A stretch of DNA of 64,000 bases from Fonsecaea monophora (lineage: Eukaryota > Ascomycota > Eurotiomycetes > Chaetothyriales > Herpotrichiellaceae): the NCBI RefSeq assembly GCF_001642475.1, contig NW_019174025.1, forward strand, positions 1-64,000, given 5' to 3'. The position numbers and the translations under genes were made by a program. Below the pieces are notes generated by a model. It was given only the letters and a program-made list of their open reading frames with translations. It was not told where the DNA came from and searched no databases. Of this stretch, positions 10,867 through 22,526 are shown one piece after another (position 1 is the first letter of the stretch; every line of letters starts with the position of its first letter).

Positions 10867-13713
10867 ATGATGGCTGTGAGAGCTCCTCTGGGGTTTAGTC
10901 CTTCGACAAACCCGTTGTTCTCCCCATTTTCGCCCTTTCCAGACCATCCCGATTCGCCTCGACCTCGGGCTGCCGCGAACTCTGGTCTCCCTATGTAGGA
11001 TTGTCCAGCTTGCAGGTGTGGACGAAATGGATCTGACTTTAGCCAGGTCTCCTGCTGCCTCTGCTGTCGAAAGGAGTGGTATCGCAACGGATGGTCAGCT
11101 CAAGCCTCCACCTGCCACCAACTATATTACTTCGCCCCAAGATCCCGTCGCACCGTCGCCTGTTGCCTCGGACGTGACCAACTTTGAGGACGTGGATGAA
11201 CTGGAAGAGGAGGGCACAGAACAAGGCTCGGTGACCGCAGGTCCTGTAGCCTTGAATGAGATCCAGAGACCGCCAGTCACATCTCCATTGAGAGAGAACC
11301 TGCAACATATTGCGACTCCACTGCGGGTATGCCGAGTAAACAGTGAACCTAGATATAGCCCATGAGTTGATGATAGATCTAGGTCGAAACAGGTCCTTCT
11401 CTGGACCAACAGTTCCGCGCGAGACTGGAAGAAGAAAAGGAGCCTCAATCTGTGATCCATATACCGACGGGCTTTGGCAAATTTGTATGTCTGACACCTG
11501 GGGCGAGGTGCTTGCAGATGCTGCCGACCTTTACTGACACGTCTCAGCCGAACCAAGAGATCCCTCAGTCGTATGCCGAGAAGGAGCAGGACGAACTCCA
11601 AGGAAGCATTACTGAAGAGCCACAATCACAAGAGCTCAAGGATCTTGAAAGATCGAGGGCGGATTCGACTGATTCAAAAGCTTCAGAATCTACCGTCACA
11701 CAACCGCCGGCTACTCGATCAGGAGCCAAGGTGAGCAGCAAGCGCGCGCTCTGCTATGTCTCGAGTGTTGACCCGGAAATCCTTCAGACCCATGAGGCTC
11801 CGATGCCTCCCACGCCGCTGCAAACCTCTCTTCCTTCGCTCCCTCTTCATGACTGGTCGCGCACTCCGAGAGCTCAGACAAGACAGGACCTCAGTTCCCT
11901 CAGCCGTCCTGGCTCCAGTCTTGCCAGTGAGGCTAATCATTCCTTGCGCGTCTGTGGTTACTGACGCTGTACAGGCATTCTCGAGGGCGATGACACTGAC
12001 CACCCCAGCACCGATGAGACCGGAGACGAGAGTCAGCTCGGCCAGCGGTTCTTACGGGATGCTGAAGCGGAAATCAATGCCCTCCGCAATGCCTTGTCTG
12101 AGTGCTGGACCCTGTGCAATACCTTGGCCAGCTTGAGCCACATTCATCGCGAGAGAATATTCAATTTCTCCGGTCGTGGTGATATGCAAGAGCAAGCGTG
12201 GAAATCCTGCTGGAAGCTGTGCCAGAACCTGTACGACACCCGAGACAGCAATCTCTCGCAAACCTTTTCCCACAACTCCTCTCGACCGACCCTCGACCTC
12301 TGTCGCGACTTCTGCCAAGCGCTGTTTGAGGTCCGTGTGCGTGATAACGAAACGGCCGACTCTGTCCTCCGTGTCAGCTTTGAATTGAACAATCATTTGT
12401 TCAATACCCATGATCGCAGTCTGCCTGAAGCGTTCCGGGAGAGGACGTTGGATTTCTACATCACTCTGTGCCACCGGCTGATGAAGCAGAAGTCCAAGAT
12501 GGCTGACGAGACGGATTCGTTGCTTCGAGCTTGTTGGTCTTTGGCAGAAATGCTGTTTAGTCTCCGACAAAATCGAAGAGAAGGGAAACGGCCCGATGAA
12601 GAGCTACTCGGTTCAGCCATCCAAGCATGCTGGGAGCTGTGCGACCTGTTCCGAGAAGGTTGGACGCAAATTCGTCCGGAGCGAGGAACTCCACGGCCGA
12701 GTCAGACGACCTTTACCCAGGCTTTCAATCAAGCCAAACGCTCTGGTTTTGCTCCTTTGGATGAAAATGGCAACCCCAGGGCACTGCCCGAGACACCAAC
12801 CACGATTTTCGAAGACACGATTACCACCATCTCGCCGGATGAAGCTCCTGTGCCGAATATCCTCGTGCTCGGGGCAGAAGAAGCATCCAGAATGTCTTCG
12901 GCCTCGTCGACTTCTTCCACCCCGGCGCCTAATCAAAGCAGGCAACTATCACCTAATCCACCTATTCACCGTAATGCACATTCCGCAAATCCAGGAACGA
13001 CTTCCGCAACTAATCACAGATGGTCAACGACCTCGTCCGTTCTTTCGCTTCCCGCATCAGCCGCCTCAGAAGGGGGACCTAATCCTATGTCTGCCACCAC
13101 CGTGTCGACTGTTCGTACGCCCGCTGAGGATCCTACTCTCATCCTTCTGAAGACATTGTTTGTGAAAGCAGCTCTGTCCACTGGCCGGGGTTACACCCGG
13201 GCATCGGCGGACCCGAATCTGAACTCTCTGCCGAATTTTGCTCGAAACTTGCCCGACACTGCATTCGGGACTCTGGCGTGGCAAGTGTCACTGCTGGATA
13301 ATTATCGCAAGACCATTGCAAACGATAGCACATTTCGCAACCTAGGTGTGGCTGGGACCATTGCTGAACAGGGACGGATTAATGCGGTCGAACTCGCGCG
13401 AGCGGTTCGTGGGATGACAAGCTGCGTCTATGGGTATGGATGGCTCCGGGACCTGTATCGCTTCGTGTTCGGATATTACATTGAGGAGGCGCTGAAAGGG
13501 AGCAACTCCCAGGCCAGCGGGGCCCGCAGGGCAGGTCGACAGGGTGGTCCCGCGGCCAGTCTTGCTGCTGCTGTCATGACCAATAATCCCTCGACATCTG
13601 GGGTTGGGCCTGGAGCAACGTCTACGACAGGGAACTTGGGAGGAGCAAAGGCCGGGGGAAACGGGAACGGTAATAATGGACTTGCTCACGGGAGACGGCC
13701 AGTGAGCCAATGA
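10867..13713 (+). CDS. conserved fungal protein with helical CW-x-L-C repeats, function unknown
   Basis: The proposed exons are 10867-10994, 11047-11326, 11383-11484, 11548-11730, 11788-11926 and 11975-13713, giving 856 residues. All junctions keep frame, and most introns have good donors and CTGAC-like branch points. The N-terminal third is disordered with an acidic patch (FEDVDELEEEG). From about residue 285 a purely helical region repeats a motif with spaced W and C residues: ECWTLCNTL, SCWKLCQNL, LCRDFCQAL, ACWSLAEML and ACWELCDLF. A Ser/Pro-rich linker follows, then a second conserved block around 13130-13500 and a Gly/Asn-rich tail. I believe it matches an uncharacterised fungal DUF family (possibly DUF7624, from memory and unchecked). 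The first exon is the least certain part; if wrong, translation would start at ATG 11027. The 57-nt intron 11731-11787 is in frame and free of stops, so it could be retained. Confidence 0.75.
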
Positions 13714-14730
13714 ATGGCCCAGAACGAAACCAAACGAACGAGAGACACTTAGTTTTGGTTGGGTGTCTGTATATCCTGCGATACGCCCTTCTGAGGCGAA
13801 ACCAAACTTGTCGAACAATGTGGGCTGGCTGGCTACCTCGTGTCTTGTTTCATGATGCAGTCAGTGACATCTACATATATCCATATCTTTGCGACGGCGA
13901 CTGCGACTGCGACTATTCGACCTGGGTTTTTTATGTCCAGTTATGACGAGCATCGGCGTTCAGGCTTCTATCTACCTCCCTACCTACCTACCTACATACC
14001 ACGAGGTACACTGTCCCTCGATCGAATGACACGACGGTGGCGCGGTCTCTAGGAGGAACATGCATGTCTCTATATAGCCGAGAAGCCTAAAAAAAAAAAA
14101 AAAAGGCATGCGAAAGTAAAGTCAAACGACTAACATTGTCTCTACAAAGGGCAAAAAAGAACACCCGGACATAGAAAAGTCATAATCTTGAGAGACTTTA
14201 CTTGGTTACTTTTATTTTTTTTTAACTTATCATGCCGGAAACTTGTTTCATTGAATGCTAGGTGTTAATATTAATATTGATATTAAATATAGCCTGGGAC
14301 TTCGCCAGGGACTGCTGTATGTTTAGTTAGTTCTGATTTCGAAGTTGGCGACCCTCGTAGATATAGAAAGGACATGTAAGTTGGGAGGGAGGCGGGCTGA
14401 TCCAGTGAGTGAGGAAGTGAGTGAGTGGTTGAGGTTGAGGTTGGCTTGCAGGAGATCTCGCCCGTACGTACCGAGTATCGATCAACTTGGGAAATCCTTC
14501 CTTTTCTCTCTACTATATCTTGGTTGGGAGGTCGTGCCTTGACCCGGCCAGTTGGTATTTTGACACCTGATTTTTTTCTTCCAATGCTTGGTATATATGT
14601 ATACATACAAGGTGGTACTTTTTCTGATTTTCAGTTCCTCTTCTGGATTCTAATCTATATATCTCATTTGTTTCGTTCCTTACCCTGTCTCTCTATATCT
14701 GTTCAGCTCCTAATATTGCCACTACTGGAC
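13714..14730. other. convergent intergenic region with simple repeats
   Basis: I see no gene between these convergent 3' ends. It contains CCTACCTACC-type tetranucleotide repeats (about 13975-14000), an A-run of about 15 (about 14089-14104), and an AT-rich segment with ATTAATATTAATATTGATATT near 14263-14285. It probably holds the 3' untranslated regions of both flanking genes. Confidence 0.5.
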
Positions 14731-16622
14731 TCACTCCTTCTGCTCAATCTCCTCTGCCTGACCCGCCCCCACTGCTGCGCCCCCTCCCATCGTCATCTTC
14801 TCGCCAACGTGGCTCTCCCGGGCGTGCTGGTGCGGCACGACGGTCCTCCCGCCGGGACTCGAGAGGACGCCGCCGGTGACGCCGCCGCGGTCGAAGAGGA
14901 GCGGGATGTCCTCGAGCTCGAGGCCCTTGGTCTCCGGGTAGAAGCAGTAGACCATGGGGATGAAGGCGGCGTTGAGCACGGCGAAGACGACAAAGGTGCG
15001 CCACCCGATGTTCTGCAGCGCGATCGGCGTGATCTTGACGACCGCGAACACGAACATCCAGTTCCACGCGCTCGAGATGGCCTGCACACGCGCCCGGTAC
15101 CGCGTCGTGTTGATCTCGGACGGGTAGAACCACGGTACGGGGAGCCAGCCGACGCCGCTGGTTGAGGTTGTTAGTGTCAATAAAGAGAGAGGGAGACAGG
15201 TGCGGAGATACATAGAAGCGAAGGCCGCAGAGGTAGTTGCGGAGTGCTTTGGCAACGTTTGTTCTGGCTCAGATATGGCAACCTGAATCTTCGGGGGGGA
15301 AAAAGGGAGCAACTTACTAGAAGAGCTGGAACAAGAAGATAAAAGCTGTCGCCCCGTACGCGGTCGCCTTGGTGCCGATGCTGAGCAGAATCGACACCAT
15401 GACAAAGCAGAAACACAGCCCTGCAGACGAAATCATGAGCAACATCCTCCGACCGAAGCGGTCCATGACCGCCAGCGGCAAAGCCGAGCCCACGAGGTAC
15501 GTCACTTCGGTGCAGCCGCCCAGGATGAGCGACAGGTTCCGTGACAGTTTCATCTCGTTCTGGTAGATGACAGGAGCATAGTAATTCAGCATGTTTGAAC
15601 CGCTCCACTGTTGCCCGGCCTGGATTGAGATGGTGAGGAGGAGTCGACGCAAGTTCTGCTTCTTGTCGATGGAGAATAGCTCGCGCAGTTTGAAGGGGCC
15701 ACCCTTGTGTTCTTCTTCGACGACGCTGCGGATGTCGAGTACCATCTGGGTGACCTGCTCGTCGTCTTCGTGTTTTCCCAGCAGCGCCGCAATCGTGGAA
15801 CGTGCTTCCTCATATCGGTCATGTTGGACGAGCCAACGAGGCGTCTCTGGGAGTCCGATGACTTGGAGGACCAGGAAGACGGCAAACACCGCCTGGAAGG
15901 CCAAGGGGAAGCGCCACTGGATGCTCGAGCTGGTGAAGCTCAAGCCATAGTCGAGCCAATACGCAATGACGACGCCGAGGATCGTGACGGTCCCCTGCAA
16001 CGTGTTGAGCAGGCCGCGGTGAGAAGCGGGAGAGCACTCGGACAGGAACACGGGCGCGGTCGAACTGTTCATGCCGTTGCCCACTCCGGTCACGATTCGG
16101 CCCACGATAAGCTGTGCGATGGTCGTGGACGACGCGAGGACGGCAGTACCGACGATCATGATGGAACCCCCCATGATCAGGAGGGTGCGTCGCCCCAACC
16201 GCTCACCGATGAAATAGGTGATCAGAGAGCCGACCACGCAGCCAACTAGAACAGGGAACAACGAGAAACTCCTAATCAGCCTGTGCGTGTCCGCGTATCA
16301 TCGAACAGCTGAAGGGATCGTGGTGAAACTTACTATCATAGAGAGCCGTAATGTTTCCTTGCATGTCGGCGTCTGGATGGTTGAAGTCGACCCCGAACTT
16401 GTTGTTCGCACCGATGATTCCACCCATAACACCTAGAGTTGCGCGAAGTTGTTAGAGGTCCAACGAAGTTCACCGAGCGGGACGTCGATATGTGAGAGGA
16501 GTCCCACACATGTGCACATACATACCTTGATCATAGCCCAGCAGCAGGAATGCCTGGCACGAAGCAGCCGTCACGGCAAAGACCAAAGTCTTGCCTGTGA
16601 AGCTGTGCCTCCATAAACGCAT
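14731..16622 (-). CDS. MFS sugar transporter
   Basis: This is a plasma-membrane sugar/H+ symporter or facilitator of the major facilitator superfamily. Exons on the minus strand are 16622-16526, 16432-16334, 16245-15318 and 15157-14731, giving 516 residues. Family signatures are visible in order: FLLLGYDQGVMGG in helix 1, GERLGRR between helices 2 and 3, PETPRWL after helix 6, QQWSGSNMLNYYAP in helix 7, DRFGRR between helices 8 and 9, and PETKGLELEDI after helix 12. Exon 3 must begin at 16245 (TTCTAG acceptor) because the alternative TTAG acceptor at 16272 breaks frame and loses the ALYDIGC junction. The substrate cannot be read from the sequence; glucose, another hexose or a disaccharide are all possible. 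Candidate CreA-type sites lie upstream. Confidence 0.9.
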
Positions 16623-16803
16623 GTTGTATATCTGGTTGACGACAGGAGCGGATGTACTCTATTCTGGCTCTCGTGTCGGCGGAGGATCGCAGGGCCGGGT
16701 TGTATCTGCTCAGCTCCCCCAGCAGAAAGCTGCTGCTGCTGCTGGAGTCATGTAGATATAACCCCATCAGAGCAATCAATCCATATGTGCTTTCTTCCGG
16801 GCC

Positions 16804-16874
16804 CCGGAGATATTCACACCGGAGTCCTTGCTGGAGACCTCCACAATGGGGTATCCGTATACTGGGCCCTGGGG
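16804..16874. promoter_or_regulatory. cluster of SYGGRG (CreA/Mig1-type) sites upstream of the sugar transporter
   Basis: CCGGAG occurs at 16804-16809 and 16819-16824, and CTGGGG at 16869-16874. These match the SYGGRG consensus bound by the fungal carbon catabolite repressor CreA/Mig1. They sit 180-250 bp upstream of the transporter start codon at 16622. Such hexamers occur often by chance; three within 71 bp in a sugar-transporter promoter are suggestive, not proof. Confidence 0.4.
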
Positions 16875-18681
16875 AAAGTAGTTCGGGGTATTTTGGATCG
16901 TATCAGAAGGATTCATTTTTCTGGTAAAAGGGGCCTTGAAAGTAATAATAAGCCACAACGCCCATCGTCCGGCGGGTGTCGAATTGCGTAAGGCTCCCTT
17001 TGGGTGCCCTTCGCATTCGTGGAGGCTTAACCCACAGCCGGGCCCTGGGAAATTCTCGCTGGAAGGTTCGAGCGAGCTGGAGTGAGATGTGGCCCACATG
17101 AAGCCGTTGTCGTGTAAAGGGGTCATGTTGGAAGGATTGGGATCGACGAAGAGGATTCTCAAGGGGGAAGTTGGGGTCAGGCGAAAAGCCCTATGATGCA
17201 TCCTCTCGGTGCCATCTGGTGATCATTTTCCTCTTACTGACGTTCCTTGACAGCGCCGACAAAGGGCGAGATATCCAACTCGGTCCATCTCAAGCCGACC
17301 GCCTTTGTTCCTTGTGTATGTGTTTGGTGTGTACCTTGTAGATTCCAGCTCTTTCGCATTAATTATCTCGCTCGTGGTTGAAGGGCCTCTGGTGCGCACC
17401 CAGGACGCAGGCGTGTCCAGACGCATCAGGCAGCCGGGCTGCTCAACCCCGCCTCTGCTGGGAAATAAAGATCAGGGAATTGTGGGAGGCTGGTCTTCAT
17501 CAGAACTCATCGACGATCGTTATTCTTGTCAAGACTGGTGGCCAGAAATCCGTGGGAACTCGACTGTATGAACAGTGTACAGCCCAGGTTCACCAAAGGC
17601 ACTCCGTGCTCAAAAAAGGGGAACGAGTGTAAAAAAGAGCAGCAGACCTCAACTGCATTCCCTACTACGCCTAGAGAAATTTCTCTCATTAAGTTGCAAA
17701 CATCTCATAAAAGGGGATATGATGGTGATGATAATGATGCTGAGGAAGATGGCCCACAACTTTGCAGATGCCAACCTTGATTCTCCTTTTTTTGGGTGAA
17801 GTGCTTCTCTCGTGTGCTCCAAGCAAACCATCAATCTCATCGAAATCGAAGGCTCACTCTTTGCTTTCCCAACCCAGTCTATTGCTTCAACTCGCTCAGG
17901 CTCCCGTCCTTCTCCACTCTCACAACTCAAGTGCCTCTCGCTCATTCTGCATCGCTTTCACTTCTTCCGTTGTCGTCCACTGCCCGCTTCGCTCCATATG
18001 CTATCTTATCCGTCCAGCTAGTCGGTTGGGGTTCCGTCAGAAAGCGAGGTCTAACTTCCTCTCAATCAGATCCTTTTGATAAATGGTGGCGTCTTCCGAT
18101 CGTAGAGAGAAAAGCCAAGGAAAGTCGTGTCGTTGTGTAGCGCGTTGGAAAGCAAGATTCCGTGATCCTCGTCAGAAAACGCCGGAGATGAAACCGTCAA
18201 ATGGGGGTGATCCGTGTGAAATCCTGGAGTCATGTTCGTTCAATTTTGCCGCAAGTTTCAGACTGGTCCATATTTCGATTACTCTCCTTCTCTCTCGTGG
18301 TCGATGATCCTATTCTCCTGCCTTGCCGGTTTTGATATCGTGAATAGTCTTGCAGTGGTTGTTCGTCGTGTGAAGGGTCGTGAACGCCAAAAAGGGGCGT
18401 CGATGATTCGATGCGTACTGCCAAAAAAAAAGGAATCAAAGGCATAGCAGCCTCCGGTGGTATCGTAAACGTGACGGAAAATTGGACTCGTCAAAAATAA
18501 GGGGAGGATAAACAGAAAAACAACGGGATGCTGAGGGGATGGGGGTTTTCGGAAAAGACTGTCTGTGTGTCGATATTGCCCCGAAGAGGAGCTCAAAAAG
18601 CAACGTGCAAAATACGAGGAACAGTAGCAAGGAAACTTGAGCTGCCGTGCAGTGGTGCAGGATGGGATGATGTTGCCTGCC
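16875..18681. other. intergenic region, nothing recognised
   Basis: Together with 16623-16803 this is the upstream region of the sugar transporter and the 3' flank of the GIS2-type gene. Pyrimidine-rich segments (about 17800-18060) produce open frames, but they are not protein-like. I see no RNA gene or repeat worth naming. Confidence 0.4.
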
Positions 18682-19497
18682 CTACGCAACCGCGGCGGCG
18701 GGGGCGGCGGTGGTAGAGACCTCGGTGGCATCCGCCGCAGGAGCAGCTGCAGGGGCATCAGCAGGAGTTCCATTCGTCACAGCAACCGCCGAACCATTGG
18801 TTTCAGTGGTGGAAGTGCAGTCTTTGCTGATATGGCCTGGCTGGCCGCACTTGTAGCAGGTCTTGCCTGCCGCGTTCAGCGGCCCACCATTGGGGGCAGT
18901 GCAGTCGCGAGAGATGTGGCCCTGAATATATTTTGTCAATACCATGGTCTTGAAAGGACTTAAAGCAAACGGTGAGACTTACGAGTTTGCCACAGGCATA
19001 GCATTTCATAGCTTGAGCTTGACAGTCTCGAGCGTAATGGTTCGGTCCACCGCACTTGTAGCACATAGCAGCCCGGTTGTTGGTAACACCGTAACCCGGG
19101 CGGAAGCCACCATAACCCCCACGACCACGAGTTGGTGGTCCCATGTTTGGAGTAGGGCAGTTTCGAGCCAAGTGACCAATCTGGCCACATGAATAGCAGC
19201 GACCGCCAGCAGGGCCGCCGTTGATGCGGAGAGTCGGGCAATCCGCTTGCACATGTCCCAGGCCTTGACAATGATAGCATTGTTTCGCTGCGAAAAAGAT
19301 CACTCCATCAGCACATGGAGCTTGGGACAACTGAAAAGCTGGCACTCACTCTCCGTTGTACGTGGCATAGGGCACTGGTTCGATTCGTGGCCTGGTTGCT
19401 TGCAGTTGTAGCACAACCTCTCAGAGGAAGTGCAAACTTCCGCATAATGGCCAACATTGCCACACTTGTAGCAGGCGCGTCGAGAAAGGGTCGACAT
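18682..19497 (-). CDS. GIS2: seven-zinc-knuckle nucleic-acid-binding protein (GIS2/CNBP type)
   Basis: Minus-strand exons 19497-19350, 19287-18983 and 18921-18682 give 230 residues. Seven CCHC knuckles (C-x2-C-x4-H-x4-C) follow each other: CYKCGNVGHYAEVC, CYNCKQPGHESNQC, CYHCQGLGHVQADC, CYSCGQIGHLARNC, CYKCGGPNHYARDC, CYACGKLGHISRDC and CYKCGQPGHISKDC. Knuckle 6 is split by intron 2 and becomes complete only after splicing. Seven knuckles is the Gis2 (budding yeast), Byr3 (fission yeast) and animal CNBP/ZNF9 count; these proteins bind single-stranded G-rich nucleic acid and associate with translating mRNA. Unlike yeast Gis2, this one carries an Ala/Thr-rich low-complexity tail of about 45 residues after the last knuckle. 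An RGG-like RGRGGYGG segment lies between knuckles 4 and 5. Confidence 0.93.
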
Positions 19498-20456
19498 CTT
19501 GAGTTGTTTTTTTGCTGAATAATTTCCTCAGTCCCTAGAGCAATGGCATTAGAACCCTTCTCTTGTAATTGTGGCATGCGCGACGATAATGGCCTCCACG
19601 CGCACGCATGGGACGTCTGTAAGAGGTTCGACGGTTTCTAGCACCGATTGGGGAAGGGTGGCAACGCATCCAGGAAAAGATCAGAGGACAAGAGCATACC
19701 TGCTCAATTGAAACCGCGTTCGAGTATCCCAAGTCCCGCAACCTGCGATCAGACGTTAGCCCGCTGGAAGATGCAAGATCGCGGATAGGTGCAGAAGGGG
19801 GGACACGTTCTCGAACTTTGGGAATTGGGTTCAAAGAGGGGCACAAATGAACAAGCCAGCTTGGAACAAGATTGAACTCGAGGAGACGGTCACTTACAGA
19901 TGGCGCAACTTCCCACACGACCTTTCCAACGACTTCCAGCCTCCGTAGAACCGTACGACGACCGATCAACACCAACTGGTGACAGAGAAAAAAGAAAGCG
20001 ACAAGGGAACTGTCCAGAGTCGCAAATCCCGGAATCCACCAATGCCAAGTAAGCTAGTCCTAAGATGGCTTAGCGCAGTTTTATGTTTGTGGAGACATTT
20101 TTCGTTCTGGAGCATGGCACGTGGTAAGGCTGAAGCGAGAGAATGAGAGTGATAGTGACAGGTGATGGTGATGGCGATGGTGACGGGAGTGACCATTGGC
20201 TCCCATTCTCTTGGTATATTAGTAGAAAGGTGAGCAGGTAATGTGAAACTACAGCACACAAGAGAAAATGTCCGCTTGGAGCCGCTGAAGGTGCGCGACC
20301 CAATTCAGTCTAGGTACTCGGTATATCGTAACTCTTTTTATCATCCCAGCGTGCTTGTTAACTCCCTGTCCGGTACCCGAATGCAGAACTCTGCCATTCT
20401 ATTCATCCAAAATCATAATCATGTAGCCCTCTTTTCCCTTTGCCGTCTGTATTGGC
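19498..20456. other. GIS2-type leader (candidate 5' UTR intron) and UAP1 3' flank
   Basis: On the minus strand, CAG/GTATGC at 19700/19699 is a strong splice donor. Between it and the GIS2-type start codon there is TTCTAATG followed by a CTCTAG acceptor near 19532, so the leader probably contains an intron of roughly 165 nt. Near 20155-20195 there is a GTGATGG-rich degenerate repeat. I see no protein gene. Confidence 0.4.
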
Positions 20457-22055
20457 CTACTCCGATGGGCTTCTTTCGATCACAGCCGGGGCCTTGATCT
20501 CTCTGCCTTTCAAGTAGCCGAGGCCCTCACCACCCTAAAAGAAAAGTTAGCATCACCCCAGGCATATTGTAAAGTAAGGACCGCAACATACATAGCTGAT
20601 GAGTGGGGACACTTCGACACCCTTGTCATTACCCTCGGACACGACTGTAGCACCTGCAGCCGCCAGCCACCGGGCTCCTTGTTCCATGATGTCTGCTTTG
20701 CTGGTATCTGGGTTATCTTCTGCCGAACCACGAGCATTCTTCAGTGGTGAGAATTCCTCTTTGCGGTCAACTTCGAGGCAGGCAAACTTCTCCATTGGGA
20801 CAAATGGAAAGACGTCAAACACAAACTGCTCCAACTTGATCCCATTTGGTTTCTCGGGTTTGACGGTCTCGCCCGTCTCCGTGTCCATATAGGGGATTTT
20901 CTTCTTCGCAACGTGATGTGGCAACTTGTGTCCCCATTCTTCAATGGCTTCAAAGAACCGGAATGAGTAGTAGTGGTTGACGATGTTGGCAGCTCGGAAT
21001 TTCAGGCGATCTGAACTGTCCGTGGCTTCGGCCATCTCTTTGTCAATCTCAGAGTACTCGACCACGTCCGGCTTTCCGTTCTTCTCCACAATCAGGCCAA
21101 CCGGTTCGTTTGCTGCCCGCTTTCGCACAACTTTGGTCGCAATGTCGACGTCCTTGGAGGCTGCGAAGCCAATGAAGACTGGATCTGCGACTTTGACCAG
21201 GCAGTTATCAACGCAGTAAGCATGGACGTGTTCAATACCACGTTTTCGTTGATCTGCACGAGCTCCGGACAGCACTAGAGCTTGGTAGATGCCACCATTC
21301 CCATCAGGAGCCACGGCAACCTTGGATTTGCTTTCCATAAGAATCTTCCCTTCATTGGAAATGCATGGGAGGACACCCTGCTCGAAGATGACAACGTTCT
21401 CCTTGGCCAGACCAAAGTAGTTGTGCTTCTCAAAGAACTTCTCCGTAGGTGCTCGAGTAGGACCACTGGTCATGACATACCAAGGAACAACGGGGTCGGT
21501 AGAAGAGCCAGCATGTTGTTTGGCCAGTTGTTGCACCTTCCAGATCCGTTCTGCCTGCATCTGGAACAGCGACTTCTTGCTGGGCAGGCCAATGTCAAAG
21601 CATCCCTTGGGATCAGAGCTGCCCAGTCTCGTCCCTTGTCCACCCGCCATCAATACCACACCCACTTTGTTCTGTGCAATAAGAGAAAGTCCAGCCTTGT
21701 ACCACTCTTCTTTTTGTTCATTGGGGGCGTCGAGAAGGGAGGCGGTGGCGGATTCGGGGAGGGGGTTGATGGAGGTTTCCTGCTGGTCTGAGTCTTTCGG
21801 AGGGTGGAGGGCTTTGTCTGCGAGGACATTGATACGATCTGGGTCGAAGTTGGATAGCTGTTCAAACAGAGCAGCTTTCCCCTCCACATCGAGTTCGTCG
21901 TAGAAGGCAAAGACATGCTCTTGATTCGCCTTCTCGTATTTCTGACGCAAAGCTTTCAACTCCTCTTCGCCAGGTTCTTGGGCAGGAGCTCCCTGATCCT
22001 TGGATGTCAGATGGAGCTTTTCGAGAAGCGTATTCACCATGTTTGCAGCCATCAT
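20457..22055 (-). CDS. UAP1: UDP-N-acetylglucosamine pyrophosphorylase
   Basis: The enzyme makes UDP-GlcNAc from UTP and GlcNAc-1-phosphate in the cytosol, the precursor for chitin, N-glycans and GPI anchors. Exons 22055-20592 and 20534-20457 (57-nt intron, GTATGT donor, CTAAC branch point, TTTTAG acceptor) give 513 residues. The nucleotide-binding loop LMAGGQGTRLG is at residues 135-145 and is followed by DPKGCFDIGLPSKKSLF, also diagnostic. The second exon adds GGEGLGYLKGREIKAP, the conserved C-terminal signature; ignoring the intron would give a wrong tail. An alternative start is the next codon (ATG 22052). The whole protein is alignable by eye to the eukaryotic family, so I am confident. 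Confidence 0.95.
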
Positions 22056-22526
22056 GAATTGTTGTTGGCGATCGCAATGGAATCTGATCGTGGAGAGGAA
22101 GTGGTAGGACAGTGGCGGCGAGAAAGAAAGGTGTCCCTTCGGCGGACAAAGACTCTCTGTTTCTCACCCGTTCAAAAGCAGACCAGTTCCCAAACGGGGG
22201 CCAACGAAATCAGCTTTGGTTCAGCTGGCTCAGCTGAGCTGCGGCTTCTGGAGAGGGAAGGGAGCGATGTTTAGCGTGGTGAGACGAAACGTCAGACAGG
22301 GTTTCAAAACATTCTCCGCATCCTTCGCCCTCACCAAATCATCTCAGCCTCGCGGTGACGTATGACAAGGTTTCAATCAACGAGATATACGATGCATGAC
22401 CGCGATACAATCCAATCACCAGCCAAGTTTACAGCGACTTGGTACACTATTACGCGTAGTTGATGCTTAGGATCCTGACAATAGTAGTTGTTGTACAGCA
22501 TAAATGAGCTCTCCTGCTTCTCCACC
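22056..22526. promoter_or_regulatory. UAP1 upstream region
   Basis: This 471-bp stretch lies between the UAP1 start and the 3' end of the upstream PPIL4-type gene, both on the minus strand. It must hold the UAP1 promoter and the terminator of its neighbour. I see no distinct motif that I can defend. Confidence 0.4.

Noticed and set aside
14425..15165. Plus-strand frame of 246 codons
   Set aside because: Antisense to the last exon and 3' flank of the sugar transporter; its charged repetitive content is a shadow.
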